Source of the DNA: Caldifarciminota bacterium | Lineage (GTDB): Bacteria; Hydrothermota; Tepidihabitantia; SM23-42 | NCBI GenBank assembly: GCA_027026255.1 | Contig: JALVOT010000017.1 | Span: forward strand, 62,001-126,000 | Direction of reading: 5' to 3' | DNA: 64,000 bases | Part shown: positions 38,356 to 48,720 of the stretch, in pieces | Numbering within the stretch: position 1 is the stretch's first letter | Layout: each line of letters opens with the position of its first letter | Position numbers and translations under genes: made by a program | The notes under the pieces: generated by a model | The model's input: the letters and a program-made list of their open reading frames with translations, nothing else | The model's database searches: none | What the model was told of the DNA's origin: nothing

Positions 38356-39120
38356 CTATTTATCCTCAGCCTTTTTCAATTTATAACCTCTGGGAATCTC
38401 AAACACCTTTGCGTTTATGGGCTTGGCATCAATTTTTGATACCTCAGTATGCACCTTGAATGAAAACGGCATCTCCTTAGAACCCATTGACATATCCATC
38501 TCCATCTCTAAGGGAAAACCCTGGATGGATTCACTCTTCTTTTTGAATTCCTCAAGAAATTTTTTTGATATCGGAAGCATTGAAGAGGACGGCTGAAGTC
38601 CCAATTCCGCCACCATTTTCTGGAATGCCTCAAGTTCTTTATACCGGGGCACATCCTTGGTAACCCACATCGTCTGGGTGAAATTGACACCGCCCTGTTC
38701 TGAATTTACCTTCATACTCAGGACCACCTTTTCACAATCGTAATTTAGAATCTTTTTCTTCTCTCCGGTCTTCCGGACACTGATTTCGGGCACAACATTC
38801 TTCTGGGTATCTGTGTATGCCTGTTCCATCCGCTTCTTCAAATCAGCAAGATTCAATTCTGTATACTGCTTCTTCTCTGGATCCAATATCCAGATTACTT
38901 CTTTATCAAGACGGGTAATTGAGACGCTTGTCATCTCACCGGTCATTGAAGATTTTGCTGTTGTTTCTGTTCTTACTTTATTACCTTTGAGAAAGATCTT
39001 ACTCATCGATTCAACACTCATCCCCTGAGGACCCTGGGTGGTGATTAGCATTTCATACATTACATCACCAAAGAGAAAAGCTCCCACCGTCAGCAAAAAC
39101 ATAATGCGTAATAATTTCAC
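38356..39120 (-). CDS. DUF4412-like secreted protein
   Basis: signal peptide; EMLITTQGPQGMS...NKVRTETTAKSS...TRLDKEVIWILDPEKKQYTEL pattern; GTG start after AAGGAGG. Confidence 0.65.
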   Translation of the reverse strand: MKLLRIMFLLTVGAFLFGDVMYEMLITTQGPQGMSVESMSKIFLKGNKVRTETTAKSSMTGEMTSVSITRLDKEVIWILDPEKKQYTELNLADLKKRMEQAYTDTQKNVVPEISVRKTGEKKKILNYDCEKVVLSMKVNSEQGGVNFTQTMWVTKDVPRYKELEAFQKMVAELGLQPSSSMLPISKKFLEEFKKKSESIQGFPLEMEMDMSMGSKEMPFSFKVHTEVSKIDAKPINAKVFEIPRGYKLKKAEDK

Positions 39121-39230
39121 AATTGCCTCCTTAATTTCACAATTATAACATAAATAAAGGATTTGTCAACTCATCGTCCGGCTCAAATCTTCGCTTGCAG
39201 GTTCATTTCCACTTCGCAAGTGGAAATTCT

Positions 39231-40526
39231 TTATAGATTCTGGGTTACTGCGATTTCCTTCCGGAAACTGAAGTTCAACAACAACAGAGGCAAGACCTGA
39301 ATGGGAAATCTCTTACCCAGTTTAAGAAGCCGCAGCATTACCTTATCAAAGCGGTAAAAATCACGCCACAGTTTGTCCACCTCTTTTTTTAATCTATCGG
39401 CGGACATTTTCAGGGGATGAAATACCGCATTCCCGGCGTCGTATTTTTCCCAGTTGAAATTGAAGATTCTATTTTCTTTGATAAGTTTCTTATAGATTGC
39501 GGTCCCGGGATAAGGCGTAAGGATTGCAAATTGGGCAAGGTCGATATTTATCTTTTCTGCAAATTCAAGGGTCTTCTTAAAGATTGAGGTATCTTCATTA
39601 TCATTACCCAGGACAAAGGCACCCAAAATTCCAATCCCCTCATCATGAAAACGGGAAACCGCATCCTTGAACTTTTGGGGCTTTAAAAATCCCTTATTCA
39701 TCCGGGTTAAGGATTCGGCGTCCGATGATTCAAGTCCCACAAAAAGCCCCTTGCATCCACTCCGCGCCGCAAGATGGAGAAGTTCAGGGTCATCAGCAAT
39801 ATTTATTGATGATTGCGCCATCCAGATGACACCTTCGTATCTCAGGGCATTAAATAGTTTTTTTGCATAAATTCGATTACCGAAAATATTATCATCGGAA
39901 AAGCCGAGAAATTTGGTCCTCATACTCCTTATCTCTTCAATAACTGATTCCACCGGCCTTGTCCGGAATGTCCGACCAAAAAATTTTGTCACACTGCAAA
40001 AACTGCAGTTAAAAGGACATCCCCGGGTGGTCTGGATTAAATGGGTGAAGAGATAGCGGTCTTTTCTGTAGAGGTCGCGCCGGGGAAGTTTTACCGTAGA
40101 TAAATCGATAAAACCCTTACACCGATAGAATTTTTTCAGTCTATTTTTTTGAAGGTCTTTTATCACCTGAGGCCAGACCCCTTCTGCCTCGCCAATGACC
40201 ACTGCATCGGCATGTTTTATCGCCTCTTCAGGCAGTGCCGAGGGATGCATTCCGCCCAGCACCACCTTTACTCCTTCTTTACGAAATCGATCCGCAATCT
40301 CATAACCGTGGGGAGCAAATCTCGTAAGGATGGTAATGCCGACCAGGTCGGCATCCGCCCTATAATTTATCGGTTCAATTGCCTCATCAATGATTTCAAT
40401 ATCAATCTTATCCGGTGTGGCGGCAGCTACAGTAGCTAAGGACAGCGGCGGTAATTGAAATGCCCTTCCCTGCATTCCCCGTCTTTTTTCGTCCACGATT
40501 GCCGGGGCGATCAACCTTATTTTCAT
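39231..40526 (-). CDS. B12-binding domain radical SAM protein
   Basis: GGMHPSALPEEAIKHADAVVIGEAEG; TTRGCPFNCSFCSV (CxxxCxxC). Confidence 0.93.
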   Translation of the reverse strand: MKIRLIAPAIVDEKRRGMQGRAFQLPPLSLATVAAATPDKIDIEIIDEAIEPINYRADADLVGITILTRFAPHGYEIADRFRKEGVKVVLGGMHPSALPEEAIKHADAVVIGEAEGVWPQVIKDLQKNRLKKFYRCKGFIDLSTVKLPRRDLYRKDRYLFTHLIQTTRGCPFNCSFCSVTKFFGRTFRTRPVESVIEEIRSMRTKFLGFSDDNIFGNRIYAKKLFNALRYEGVIWMAQSSINIADDPELLHLAARSGCKGLFVGLESSDAESLTRMNKGFLKPQKFKDAVSRFHDEGIGILGAFVLGNDNEDTSIFKKTLEFAEKINIDLAQFAILTPYPGTAIYKKLIKENRIFNFNWEKYDAGNAVFHPLKMSADRLKKEVDKLWRDFYRFDKVMLRLLKLGKRFPIQVLPLLLLNFSFRKEIAVTQNL

Positions 40527-40585
40527 AGTCGATTATATTCAAGACATTTTAAATGTCAATTATGGCCTGTTCTAATTACTTATCG

Positions 40586-41842
40586 TCAATTTATGATTGC
40601 TTCCTGAATTTGGGCCGCCTCTTTTTTGTCTATCGGACCGATTGCGGCAACCGTATAGCTTGCTGGATTGAGGTATTGTTTACTCAATTCATTAATCTGC
40701 TCCGTGCTAACCGCACGAATCTCTTTTATTACCTCGGATATCGGTTTTATACGATTCAGATATATCATACTCCTTGCCAGACGCAGCATCCGATTTGTTG
40801 AACTCTCCAGACTTAAAAGCAAATTTCCCGAAAGGTAGGTCTTGGCAAGTTCAACCTCTTCCCGTTTAAAACCATTTTCTTTTATATCCTGAAAAATCTT
40901 TTTAAGTCGTTTTGTAATTCTGGGCAGATTTTTTTTATCACAGGCAAAATAGAAACCAATAACACCGCAGTCTTCATACATATCAAGAAACGACTGGACA
41001 TTGTATACAAGGCCGATCTCTTCACGCAGCCCCTGAAAAAGCCTTGAAGACATTCCCCCACCGAATGCGGTATTCATAATCGATAATTGATATCTCTTTG
41101 GTGAAGAAAACGGCAGACCAGGCAGTCCAAAGATGAAATGGACCTGGGATATCTCATCCCGGGGCTGGACGATTATCTTACCCCTCTGATAAATCGGTCC
41201 TTTTCTCTCTCGCTGGAGAAATTTTCTTGAGGAAAATTTTTTCTCTGCCAGTTCAATCAGCCGGTGATGGTCAAAATTACCACTTATTGCAATGGTAATT
41301 TTTCTTTTTAGTAATCTATGGTAATGTGCCCGGGTCATCCGAAGGTTGATATTCTTCACACTCTCCACCGTCCCGGCAATCGGACGTCCTATCGGATGTT
41401 TTGGAAACAGGGATTTGAAAAAAAGGTCAAAGATATGTTCCTGAGGGTCATCCCTGCCGGTCTTTATCTCTTCAAGTATCACCTTCTTTTCTTTATTGAA
41501 TTCTTCCTGCTCAATCTTTGATTCAAACAGTAATTCACAGATTAATCCAAAGACATTATTTAGATGTTCAGAGAGAAATTTTGTGATGATAACCAGATTT
41601 TCCTTGGATGTGTATGCATCGAAAGAACCACCCAGACCTTCAATGAATTTTACAATCTCAAAAGAAGACTTTTTAGAAGTGCCTTTGAATAGCATATGTT
41701 CAATAAGATGGGTGATACCATTTTCCTTAAGGGTTTCATCCCGGGAACCGAGGTTTATAAATAATCCTAAGGAGAATGAATAGTATTTGGGTATCTTTTC
41801 ACAAACTAAAGAAATGCCTTCACCGACTTCTTTCTGGACAAT
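40586..41842 (-). CDS. M16 family zinc peptidase; N-terminus extends upstream of the ORF-track start without a canonical start codon
   Basis: In-frame upstream translation IVQKEVGEGISLVCEKIPKYYSFSLGLFINLGSRDETLKENGITHLIEHMLFKGT contains the HxxEH motif; ORF-track ATG (41695) lies after HLIEH. Confidence 0.8.
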   Translation of the reverse strand: MVQKEVGEGISLVCEKIPKYYSFSLGLFINLGSRDETLKENGITHLIEHMLFKGTSKKSSFEIVKFIEGLGGSFDAYTSKENLVIITKFLSEHLNNVFGLICELLFESKIEQEEFNKEKKVILEEIKTGRDDPQEHIFDLFFKSLFPKHPIGRPIAGTVESVKNINLRMTRAHYHRLLKRKITIAISGNFDHHRLIELAEKKFSSRKFLQRERKGPIYQRGKIIVQPRDEISQVHFIFGLPGLPFSSPKRYQLSIMNTAFGGGMSSRLFQGLREEIGLVYNVQSFLDMYEDCGVIGFYFACDKKNLPRITKRLKKIFQDIKENGFKREEVELAKTYLSGNLLLSLESSTNRMLRLARSMIYLNRIKPISEVIKEIRAVSTEQINELSKQYLNPASYTVAAIGPIDKKEAAQIQEAIIN

Positions 41843-41843
41843 T

Positions 41844-43907
41844 TTATTCTCTACGGATGAGATTTATCCTCCCCTGTTCATCAATATCCATAACCTTAAC
41901 AATCACCTCATCACCGATATGGACAACATCCTCTACCTTACGCACCCTCTTCTTGGAAAGCCTTGATATATGAATCAGACCTTCCTTACCCGGGAGTATT
42001 TCTACAAACGCACCAAAGTTTGTAATCCTTTTGACCTTCCCAATATAGGTGCGGCCAACCTCCACCTCCTGGACAATCGTCTTGATAATCTCCTTTGCCT
42101 TTTCTACATTCTGGCTCTTTGGTCCGGCAATGGTTACTTTACCGTCATCATCAATATCAATTTCCACATCATTATCCGCGATGATTTTACGAATCATTTT
42201 ACCACCGGGACCAATGACCTCACCAATCTTCTCCTTGGGAATAGAAAAGGCAACAATCTTGGGTGCATATTTAGAAAGCTCGCCGCGGGGAGAACTTATA
42301 GTTCGATTCATTATTTCCAAGATTGCAAGCCTTGCCTTATACGCCTTCTCAACTGCCTGGCTAAGAATATCCACTGCCAGCCCACGGATTTTCAGGTCGA
42401 GCTGGATTGCGGTAATCCCCTGTTTGGTTCCTGCAACCTTGAAATCCATATCACCATAATGATCCTCATCGCCGACAATATCAACAAGAAGTTCATATTT
42501 TTCGCCCTCTTTTATCAACCCGATTGAAATACCAGCAACCGCATCCTTTATCGGCACCCCTGCATCCATAAGGGATAAGGATGAACCACAAACCGTAGCC
42601 ATTGATGACGAACCATTAGATTCAAGGATATTGGAAACAACCCTGATTGTATAGGGGAATGTTTCTTCATCCGGCAACAAGGGAACGATTGACTTTTCAG
42701 CTAAGGCGCCATGGCCGATCTCTCTTCGACCCGGCCCACGGACCGGTTTTACATCACCCGTAGAAAACGGTGGGAAATTGTAATGAAGCATAAACGATTT
42801 TGTTTCCTCACCATAAATCGCATCAATACGCTGTTCATCACTTGCCGTGCCCAGGGTGGTAACTGCAAGGCTCTGGGTCTGACCCCGGGTGAAGATAGCT
42901 GAACCATGGGTTCTTGGCAGAACACCAATCTCACAGGAGACCGGTCTGATTTCATCAAGGGCCCGGCCGTCAATTCGCTTCTTTTCTTCTATAACCATAG
43001 TACGCATCTTTGTGCGCATAATCTCATCGACCACATATTTTACTTTTGCCTCAATATTTTCGTCTTCTTCAGTCATCTTTTCTGCCAGGGTCTTTATCAC
43101 CTGCATTTTTGCCTGATCCCGTGCGGTCTTTTCCTTGAAAACAAATACCTGGTCGATTAACGGTGCGGCATTTTCAGAAATCTTTTTGTGGAGTTCTTCA
43201 TCTACAAACGGAGCGACCAAATCGAGTTTTTCCTTACCGGCTCTTTTTACAAGTTCCTTTTCAATTTGAATTATTCGGGTTATATGAGGTTGGGCGAATT
43301 TTATTGCACCAATTACCTCCTCATTTGATGCCTCCTTCGCACCTCCTTCAATCATTACGATAGAATCTTCGGTTCCTGCAATAACCAGATTAACCTTGCA
43401 CCTTTCCTGAACCTGAAGGCTGGGATTTATCACATATTCACCATCCACCAGGCCCACCTTTACCCCGGCAATCGGAGTAGTAAAAGGAATTTCTGAAAGC
43501 AGAAGGGCGGTTGCGGCCCCGATAATACCGAGGCCGTCTGCTTCATGTTCAACATCTGAGGAAAGGAGATGGGCAATAATTTGAACCTCATTTCTGAATC
43601 CTTCAGGAAATAAGGGACGAAGGGGCCGGTCAATAAGTCTGGAAACAAGAATCTCATACTCTGAAGGTCTGGTCTCGCGTTTTATAAATCCACCTGGAAT
43701 TTTACCCGCTGCAAAGGAGAGTTCCCGATAATCAACAATCAGGGGTAAAAAATCGATATGCTCGGCAATATCCTGTTTATATGTAACGCATACCAGAAGC
43801 ACGGTATCACCATAGGATACCAGGCATTCACCTGCGGCCTGTTTTGCAAGCCGACCAGTCTCCAGTCTTAATACCCTTTCACCGAGCTCTAAATCTATAT
43901 AGTGCAA
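41844..43907 (-). CDS. pnp: polyribonucleotide nucleotidyltransferase
   Basis: RNase PH repeats, KH (IGEVIGPGGKMIRKII) and S1 domains; next to rpsO. Confidence 0.97.
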   Translation of the reverse strand: MHYIDLELGERVLRLETGRLAKQAAGECLVSYGDTVLLVCVTYKQDIAEHIDFLPLIVDYRELSFAAGKIPGGFIKRETRPSEYEILVSRLIDRPLRPLFPEGFRNEVQIIAHLLSSDVEHEADGLGIIGAATALLLSEIPFTTPIAGVKVGLVDGEYVINPSLQVQERCKVNLVIAGTEDSIVMIEGGAKEASNEEVIGAIKFAQPHITRIIQIEKELVKRAGKEKLDLVAPFVDEELHKKISENAAPLIDQVFVFKEKTARDQAKMQVIKTLAEKMTEEDENIEAKVKYVVDEIMRTKMRTMVIEEKKRIDGRALDEIRPVSCEIGVLPRTHGSAIFTRGQTQSLAVTTLGTASDEQRIDAIYGEETKSFMLHYNFPPFSTGDVKPVRGPGRREIGHGALAEKSIVPLLPDEETFPYTIRVVSNILESNGSSSMATVCGSSLSLMDAGVPIKDAVAGISIGLIKEGEKYELLVDIVGDEDHYGDMDFKVAGTKQGITAIQLDLKIRGLAVDILSQAVEKAYKARLAILEIMNRTISSPRGELSKYAPKIVAFSIPKEKIGEVIGPGGKMIRKIIADNDVEIDIDDDGKVTIAGPKSQNVEKAKEIIKTIVQEVEVGRTYIGKVKRITNFGAFVEILPGKEGLIHISRLSKKRVRKVEDVVHIGDEVIVKVMDIDEQGRINLIRRE

Positions 43908-43908
43908 A

Positions 43909-44184
43909 TTATCCTCTTAATTTAAGGGTATCAATAACCCTTAAATATTTTGCCCGATCTTTTTTCATTAAATAGTTAAGATGGCGCCGACGATCATTCA
44001 CCATCTTAATTAATCCCCGACGCGAATGCTTATCCTTCGGGAACTGTTTCAGATGCTCGGTAAGGTTCTTTATTCGTTCGGTCAGGATTGCAACCTGAAC
44101 CTCAGGCGAACCAGTATCCCTGGTATGCCTCTGAAAGTTCTGGATCAATTCCTGTTTTTTCGTTTTTTCAAATGCCATATTAAT
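43909..44184 (-). CDS. rpsO: 30S ribosomal protein S15
   Basis: [36 protein letters not shown]...[24 protein letters not shown] before the internal ATG. Confidence 0.97.
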   Translation of the reverse strand: MNMAFEKTKKQELIQNFQRHTRDTGSPEVQVAILTERIKNLTEHLKQFPKDKHSRRGLIKMVNDRRRHLNYLMKKDRAKYLRVIDTLKLRG

Positions 44185-44489
44185 TTCTCCTTTGTTCCTA
44201 TTATGCACATTTTTTAAAAAAAGTCAACTGTTTAATATCAGACATCCGGTTTGTCCGGTTAAATCAGCGATACGTAGCGATATTTTTTACTTATTTATTT
44301 ATATGTGATTCTTCATCCGCCGTCCGTCAACAGAACGGACGGACCCGGAATGAAAATGAAAAAGAGAAAGGTATGGACGGACATCCCGAGGTAAAAATCA
44401 AGCTAAAATAAAAGCACGATATCAAGAAACAAGATTATAATCTCAACAGCCAAATCACATTAAACAAATCTTCATAATCCGGTTTCAAT

Positions 44490-44856
44490 CCTGACTCCTC
44501 TCCACTTTTTTCATTATGCCTTCTGGATTAATTGTAACGGTATTCTGGACAGAATAAACTTCCCCGAGATTATTAAACCAAGACGAAAAATACTCAACAA
44601 CTTCGTTTTACTTTATATTATTTTATTGGTCATTTGAAAAATTTCTCTACCATCTTTGCGCGTTTCCATTTTTCTCAGCGCGGGCGGCGGTTCCATTTTT
44701 CTCAGCGCGGGCGGCGTCCCCGCCGCCCGCTGGAGGTTTGTCATCCTTAACTCCTTTCAGAATCTCCTGCAGCTCGCCAGGCGCCCTGCCTCGGGGCGAG
44801 ACGCCCCCCGGCTATATTGTAATTACAAAAACCGGGACAAAAAGTGGAGAGGAGTC
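44490..44856. mobile_element. MITE-like element, copy 1
   Basis: GACTCCTCTCCACTTTTT (44493-44510) and its perfect reverse complement AAAAAGTGGAGAGGAGTC (44839-44856); highly similar to 61976-62360. Confidence 0.8.
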
Positions 44857-44870
44857 CGGTTTCAGTCGCA

Positions 44871-44898
44871 TTGACAATGAATATATTCTCATTATAAT
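44871..44898 (+). promoter_or_regulatory. promoter TTGACA-N16-TATAAT
   Basis: TTGACA 44871-44876; TATAAT 44893-44898. Confidence 0.75.
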
Positions 44899-44928
44899 TA
44901 AAATATTATTATCAAAAAAGGAGCAGCT

Positions 44929-45603
44929 ATGGGTGATTTATTAAATATTTTTACTGAACCAGCAGGGGTCTTTGAAAAACTTAAAGCACATCCGCATTGG
45001 TTAACACCTTTTCTGGTGGTTTTGATTATCGTTGCCCTGAGTTCGGCATTAACCTTTAAATTGGGTCGAGAAAAGATTATGGTCCGACAGGAACAGTTAA
45101 TGCGGGATCGCGGTATGACCGATGAAGAGATTGAAAAAACCCTGGAGATTTCCCGCGGTCCTTTACCGATTATCTTCAGTCTAATCGGAGGCGCATTTTA
45201 TACAGCGGTTATAATCTTATTATTATCTCTGGTGCTCCACCTTTTTACTCCGGTCTTTGGCGGAGAGAGTAATTTTCGTCTTACCTTCTCTGTAGTCTGT
45301 TATAGTTCACTTATACTCGCCGTGGCGGCAATACTGAAAATTGTTCTGGTTGCCGTAACACATTCTCCTTATATATCAACATCCTTAACCCTTTTTTCAC
45401 CCCGGCTTTCTGAAAAAACCTTCCTCTATAAACTCCTTGCCGGCTTCGATTTCTTTGTAATCTGGGAAATGATTCTGGTGGCATTGGGGATATCCATTAC
45501 CAACAAAATAAGAAAAGATAATGCATATATCTTGGTCTTTGCAATCTGGATTGTTTCGGTATTTATCGGTATTGGCCTGGGCAGCCTGCACGGGCAGGGA
45601 TAG
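44929..45603 (+). CDS. YIP1-family membrane protein
   Basis: five-TM pattern, N-terminal LLNIFTEPAGVFEKLKAHPHWLTPFLVVLI. Confidence 0.75.
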   Translation: MGDLLNIFTEPAGVFEKLKAHPHWLTPFLVVLIIVALSSALTFKLGREKIMVRQEQLMRDRGMTDEEIEKTLEISRGPLPIIFSLIGGAFYTAVIILLLSLVLHLFTPVFGGESNFRLTFSVVCYSSLILAVAAILKIVLVAVTHSPYISTSLTLFSPRLSEKTFLYKLLAGFDFFVIWEMILVALGISITNKIRKDNAYILVFAIWIVSVFIGIGLGSLHGQG

Positions 45604-45651
45604 ATTGAATCTTTTGTTTAAATATTATGTCTAAATTATAATGGAGACGGA

Positions 45652-46893
45652 GTGATGATAATCCTTTTTTTATTTTTTCAGGTTGATTCCCTTTCTCTAA
45701 GTCAGGCGATCGACTGTGCCCTGGCGGGGAGTCCGGTCTATAATGAATCCCGGGCTTCACTCTCCCTGGTGCGTATCCAATTCTATAAAAGTTTATCAAA
45801 TCTTTTACCGACAATAACCACCCGGGCCCGATATACAAAGAGCACTTTCCAGGGCTTTGATACCGATTCGTATACCGGTTCGATAAATCTGACGGTTCCG
45901 ATATTTGATATCGATGTAATTGGCTCAATCATCCTCTCCAAGGAACAATTGAGCAGCAGTGAAATAAATTATAAGACGGAAATTGCGCGCCTGATATTGA
46001 ATCTCAAGACTGCATACTACAAACTTGTCAATACCCGGGAATTTCTCAAGGCTTCAGAAATCACCATTAAACATGCCCGGGAGAATCTTAAGTTGATAAA
46101 GACAAAATATTCAATCGGTTCGGCATCCCGACTGGAAAAACTCCAGGCTGAGGTCTTTTATCTCCGTGCCCTTGAAAATAAGGCAAATGCAATTACCCGG
46201 AGGGTTAACGCCCGGGAAGAACTGAAATCACTCCTGGGGGTTGAACATAATATCTATGCCACTGATTCCCTTGTTATGCCCGACCGCATTGACCTGCCAG
46301 ACCTTGATTCAATACTGACAATAATTGATCGGGTAAACCTTGACATTCAATCAGCCCATAAACTTGCCGGTATCGCCCGCACCGGTCTGGTCCTTTCTTA
46401 TTTAGCATTCCTGCCCAAAGTCTCTTTCTTTTATGGATATAACACCACCGCCGATTCTTTGATTTTTGATTTTCAATACTACAGGGATAATCATACAACC
46501 GACTACGGCATCAATATTTCCCCGCCCCTTTTTGAAATAAAGACCATTATCTTTAACTGGCTAACCGCAAAAAAAGAGTATCATATCAAGCAGTTTACTG
46601 AACGGCGTGTTGAACTGGAGACCAAAAAGGCATTGCGGACATCTTATTATACATTAAAAGGAGCAATCGATAAATTGCACTACGCCCGGCGGGCATTTGA
46701 GGCGGCAAACGAGGCGGCAACAATCGCCCGGGAGCAGTTCCGACTCGGTGCGGTTTCCTTACTCGATTTACTCCAGAGTGAAGAGGAATTATACGATGCC
46801 AAACTCTCTTTCAATACTGCATTAGAAAATTATTACCTGCAGAAGGCAAACTTTTCATATCTGGCCGGGGAGTTTGTTCTTAAAAAGGAGTGA
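45652..46893 (+). CDS. TolC-family outer membrane efflux protein
   Basis: LSLSQAIDCALAGSPVYNESRASLSL...; coiled-coil repeats; operon with MFP and MacB-type ABC. Confidence 0.85.
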   Translation: MMIILFLFFQVDSLSLSQAIDCALAGSPVYNESRASLSLVRIQFYKSLSNLLPTITTRARYTKSTFQGFDTDSYTGSINLTVPIFDIDVIGSIILSKEQLSSSEINYKTEIARLILNLKTAYYKLVNTREFLKASEITIKHARENLKLIKTKYSIGSASRLEKLQAEVFYLRALENKANAITRRVNAREELKSLLGVEHNIYATDSLVMPDRIDLPDLDSILTIIDRVNLDIQSAHKLAGIARTGLVLSYLAFLPKVSFFYGYNTTADSLIFDFQYYRDNHTTDYGINISPPLFEIKTIIFNWLTAKKEYHIKQFTERRVELETKKALRTSYYTLKGAIDKLHYARRAFEAANEAATIAREQFRLGAVSLLDLLQSEEELYDAKLSFNTALENYYLQKANFSYLAGEFVLKKE

Positions 46894-48035
46894 TTATGAA
46901 AAAGATAATTTTTATTATTGGGATCATTGTGATTATCATCCTGGTTGTGGTGCTGAACCTTTCCCATAAAGAATCGGGAAAAGATGTCGAGGTTGCATTG
47001 GTTAAAAAAGGAGCGATTGTATCAAGGGTATCGGCTTCAGGAAATCTTAAGGCAAAAAGTCAAATCGATATCTCGGCTGAGACCATAGGACGGATTAAAA
47101 AAATTTATTATAAAGAGGGTGACTATGTAAAAAAGGGGAATTTGATAATTGAACTTGATGATATTAAAGCCCGGGCCAATAAAAAACTTGCCCGGGCACA
47201 ACTTGCCCAGGCAAAACAGGATTTTACCCGCGCCAAAGAACTTTTTGAAAAAAAATTGATTTCTGAAGAAAATTTTGAGAAGGCAAAACTGCATTATGAA
47301 AGTGCCCGGGCAAGTTATGAGCAGGCGCTTGATGCCTATAATAAGACAAAGATTTATGCCCCGATCTCCGGAAAAATAATGAAGATAAATGTTGAGGAAG
47401 GAGAGACCGCGGTGATGGGCACAATGAATTACCAGGGCACCGTCCTTATGACGATTGCTGATTTATCCAGGATGATTGCTGTGGTTAAGGTTGATGAAAC
47501 TGATATTCCTCAGATTAAGATAGGCCAGGCCGCGGAGGTAGTTGCAGACGCCCTGCCCGATTCTGCATTTAAAGGGAAAGTAACCAAAGTTGGATTGATG
47601 CCGATTGTAAGTCACCTTGCTACAGAGACCGCAACCGAATTTGAAGTTGAGATTGAACTGGATGAATTTTCACCGAGATTGAGACCCGGAATGAATGTTA
47701 AGGCTGATATCATCGTGAACAAAAAGTCTGATGTTTTAACCATCCCGCTTCAGGCCGTAGGCAGAAAAAAGAAGAAAAAGGATACGGTATTTTTGGTGAA
47801 AGACGGCCGGGCTGAGTTAAAGGAAGTGGAAATCGGTGCCCGAAGTGATACCGATGCTGAAATAATATCGGGGCTGGTCGAAGGAGATACAGTAATCATC
47901 GGACCTTATCGAATCCTTTCAAAGTTGAAAGATGGTGATCTGATTCAGTTTGAAGAATCAGAAGAATCAAAAGAAAAGGCGCCATCCCGTAAAAGGGCGC
48001 ACCGACTTATTCGCTTTATCAAAAAATATGGCTGA
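46890..48035 (+). CDS. periplasmic adaptor (membrane fusion) protein
   Basis: VSRVSASGNLKAKSQIDISAETIGRIKKIYYKEGDYVKKGNLIIELDD lipoyl/hairpin pattern. Confidence 0.92.
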   Translation: MIMKKIIFIIGIIVIIILVVVLNLSHKESGKDVEVALVKKGAIVSRVSASGNLKAKSQIDISAETIGRIKKIYYKEGDYVKKGNLIIELDDIKARANKKLARAQLAQAKQDFTRAKELFEKKLISEENFEKAKLHYESARASYEQALDAYNKTKIYAPISGKIMKINVEEGETAVMGTMNYQGTVLMTIADLSRMIAVVKVDETDIPQIKIGQAAEVVADALPDSAFKGKVTKVGLMPIVSHLATETATEFEVEIELDEFSPRLRPGMNVKADIIVNKKSDVLTIPLQAVGRKKKKKDTVFLVKDGRAELKEVEIGARSDTDAEIISGLVEGDTVIIGPYRILSKLKDGDLIQFEESEESKEKAPSRKRAHRLIRFIKKYG

Positions 48036-48720
48036 GAAAACAGAAAAATCGGTTGTTTGTAAGGGTATCAATATTCATAAGACCTACTGGCGGGGTAAAA
48101 TTGAGGTGCATGCCCTGCAGGGTGTGGATATTGAAATCAGAAGGAATGAATATATATCGATTATGGGTGCATCAGGTTCAGGAAAATCGACATTAATCCA
48201 TATCCTGGGCTGTCTTGATACCCCGACCAGAGGTGAATATTACTTAGAAGAAAAAAGGGTTTCTGAATTCAGTGATGATGAACTGGCACGGATAAGGAAT
48301 CAGTCGATAGGATTTGTTTTTCAGGAATTTAATCTTCTGCCCAGACTTTCGGCTTTAGAGAATGTAGCATTACCTTTGGTATATGCAGGTAAAAAAAGGA
48401 TAGAACGAATAAAGAAAAGTCGGGCAATCTTAGAAAAACTCGGCCTGGGTGAAAGAATCCATCATCGACCCAATGAACTCTCCGGCGGAGAATGCCAGCG
48501 TGTTGCGATTGCCCGGGCGCTTATTAATGAACCCAAAATTATCTTCGCCGATGAGCCAACCGGAAATCTTGATTCCAAAACCGGTCAGGAGATAATGGCG
48601 ATATTTGATAAACTTGTTGAAGAGGGAAACACCTTGGTGATGGTTACCCATGACCCCGATATTGCCCGAAGTGCCCGGCGTATCATAAAATTAAAAGACG
48701 GCAGAATTGGTGATGCATAA
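48028..48720 (+). CDS. MacB-type ABC transporter ATP-binding protein
   Basis: [59 protein letters not shown]-track start is upstream inside the previous gene. Confidence 0.95.
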   Translation: MAEKTEKSVVCKGINIHKTYWRGKIEVHALQGVDIEIRRNEYISIMGASGSGKSTLIHILGCLDTPTRGEYYLEEKRVSEFSDDELARIRNQSIGFVFQEFNLLPRLSALENVALPLVYAGKKRIERIKKSRAILEKLGLGERIHHRPNELSGGECQRVAIARALINEPKIIFADEPTGNLDSKTGQEIMAIFDKLVEEGNTLVMVTHDPDIARSARRIIKLKDGRIGDA

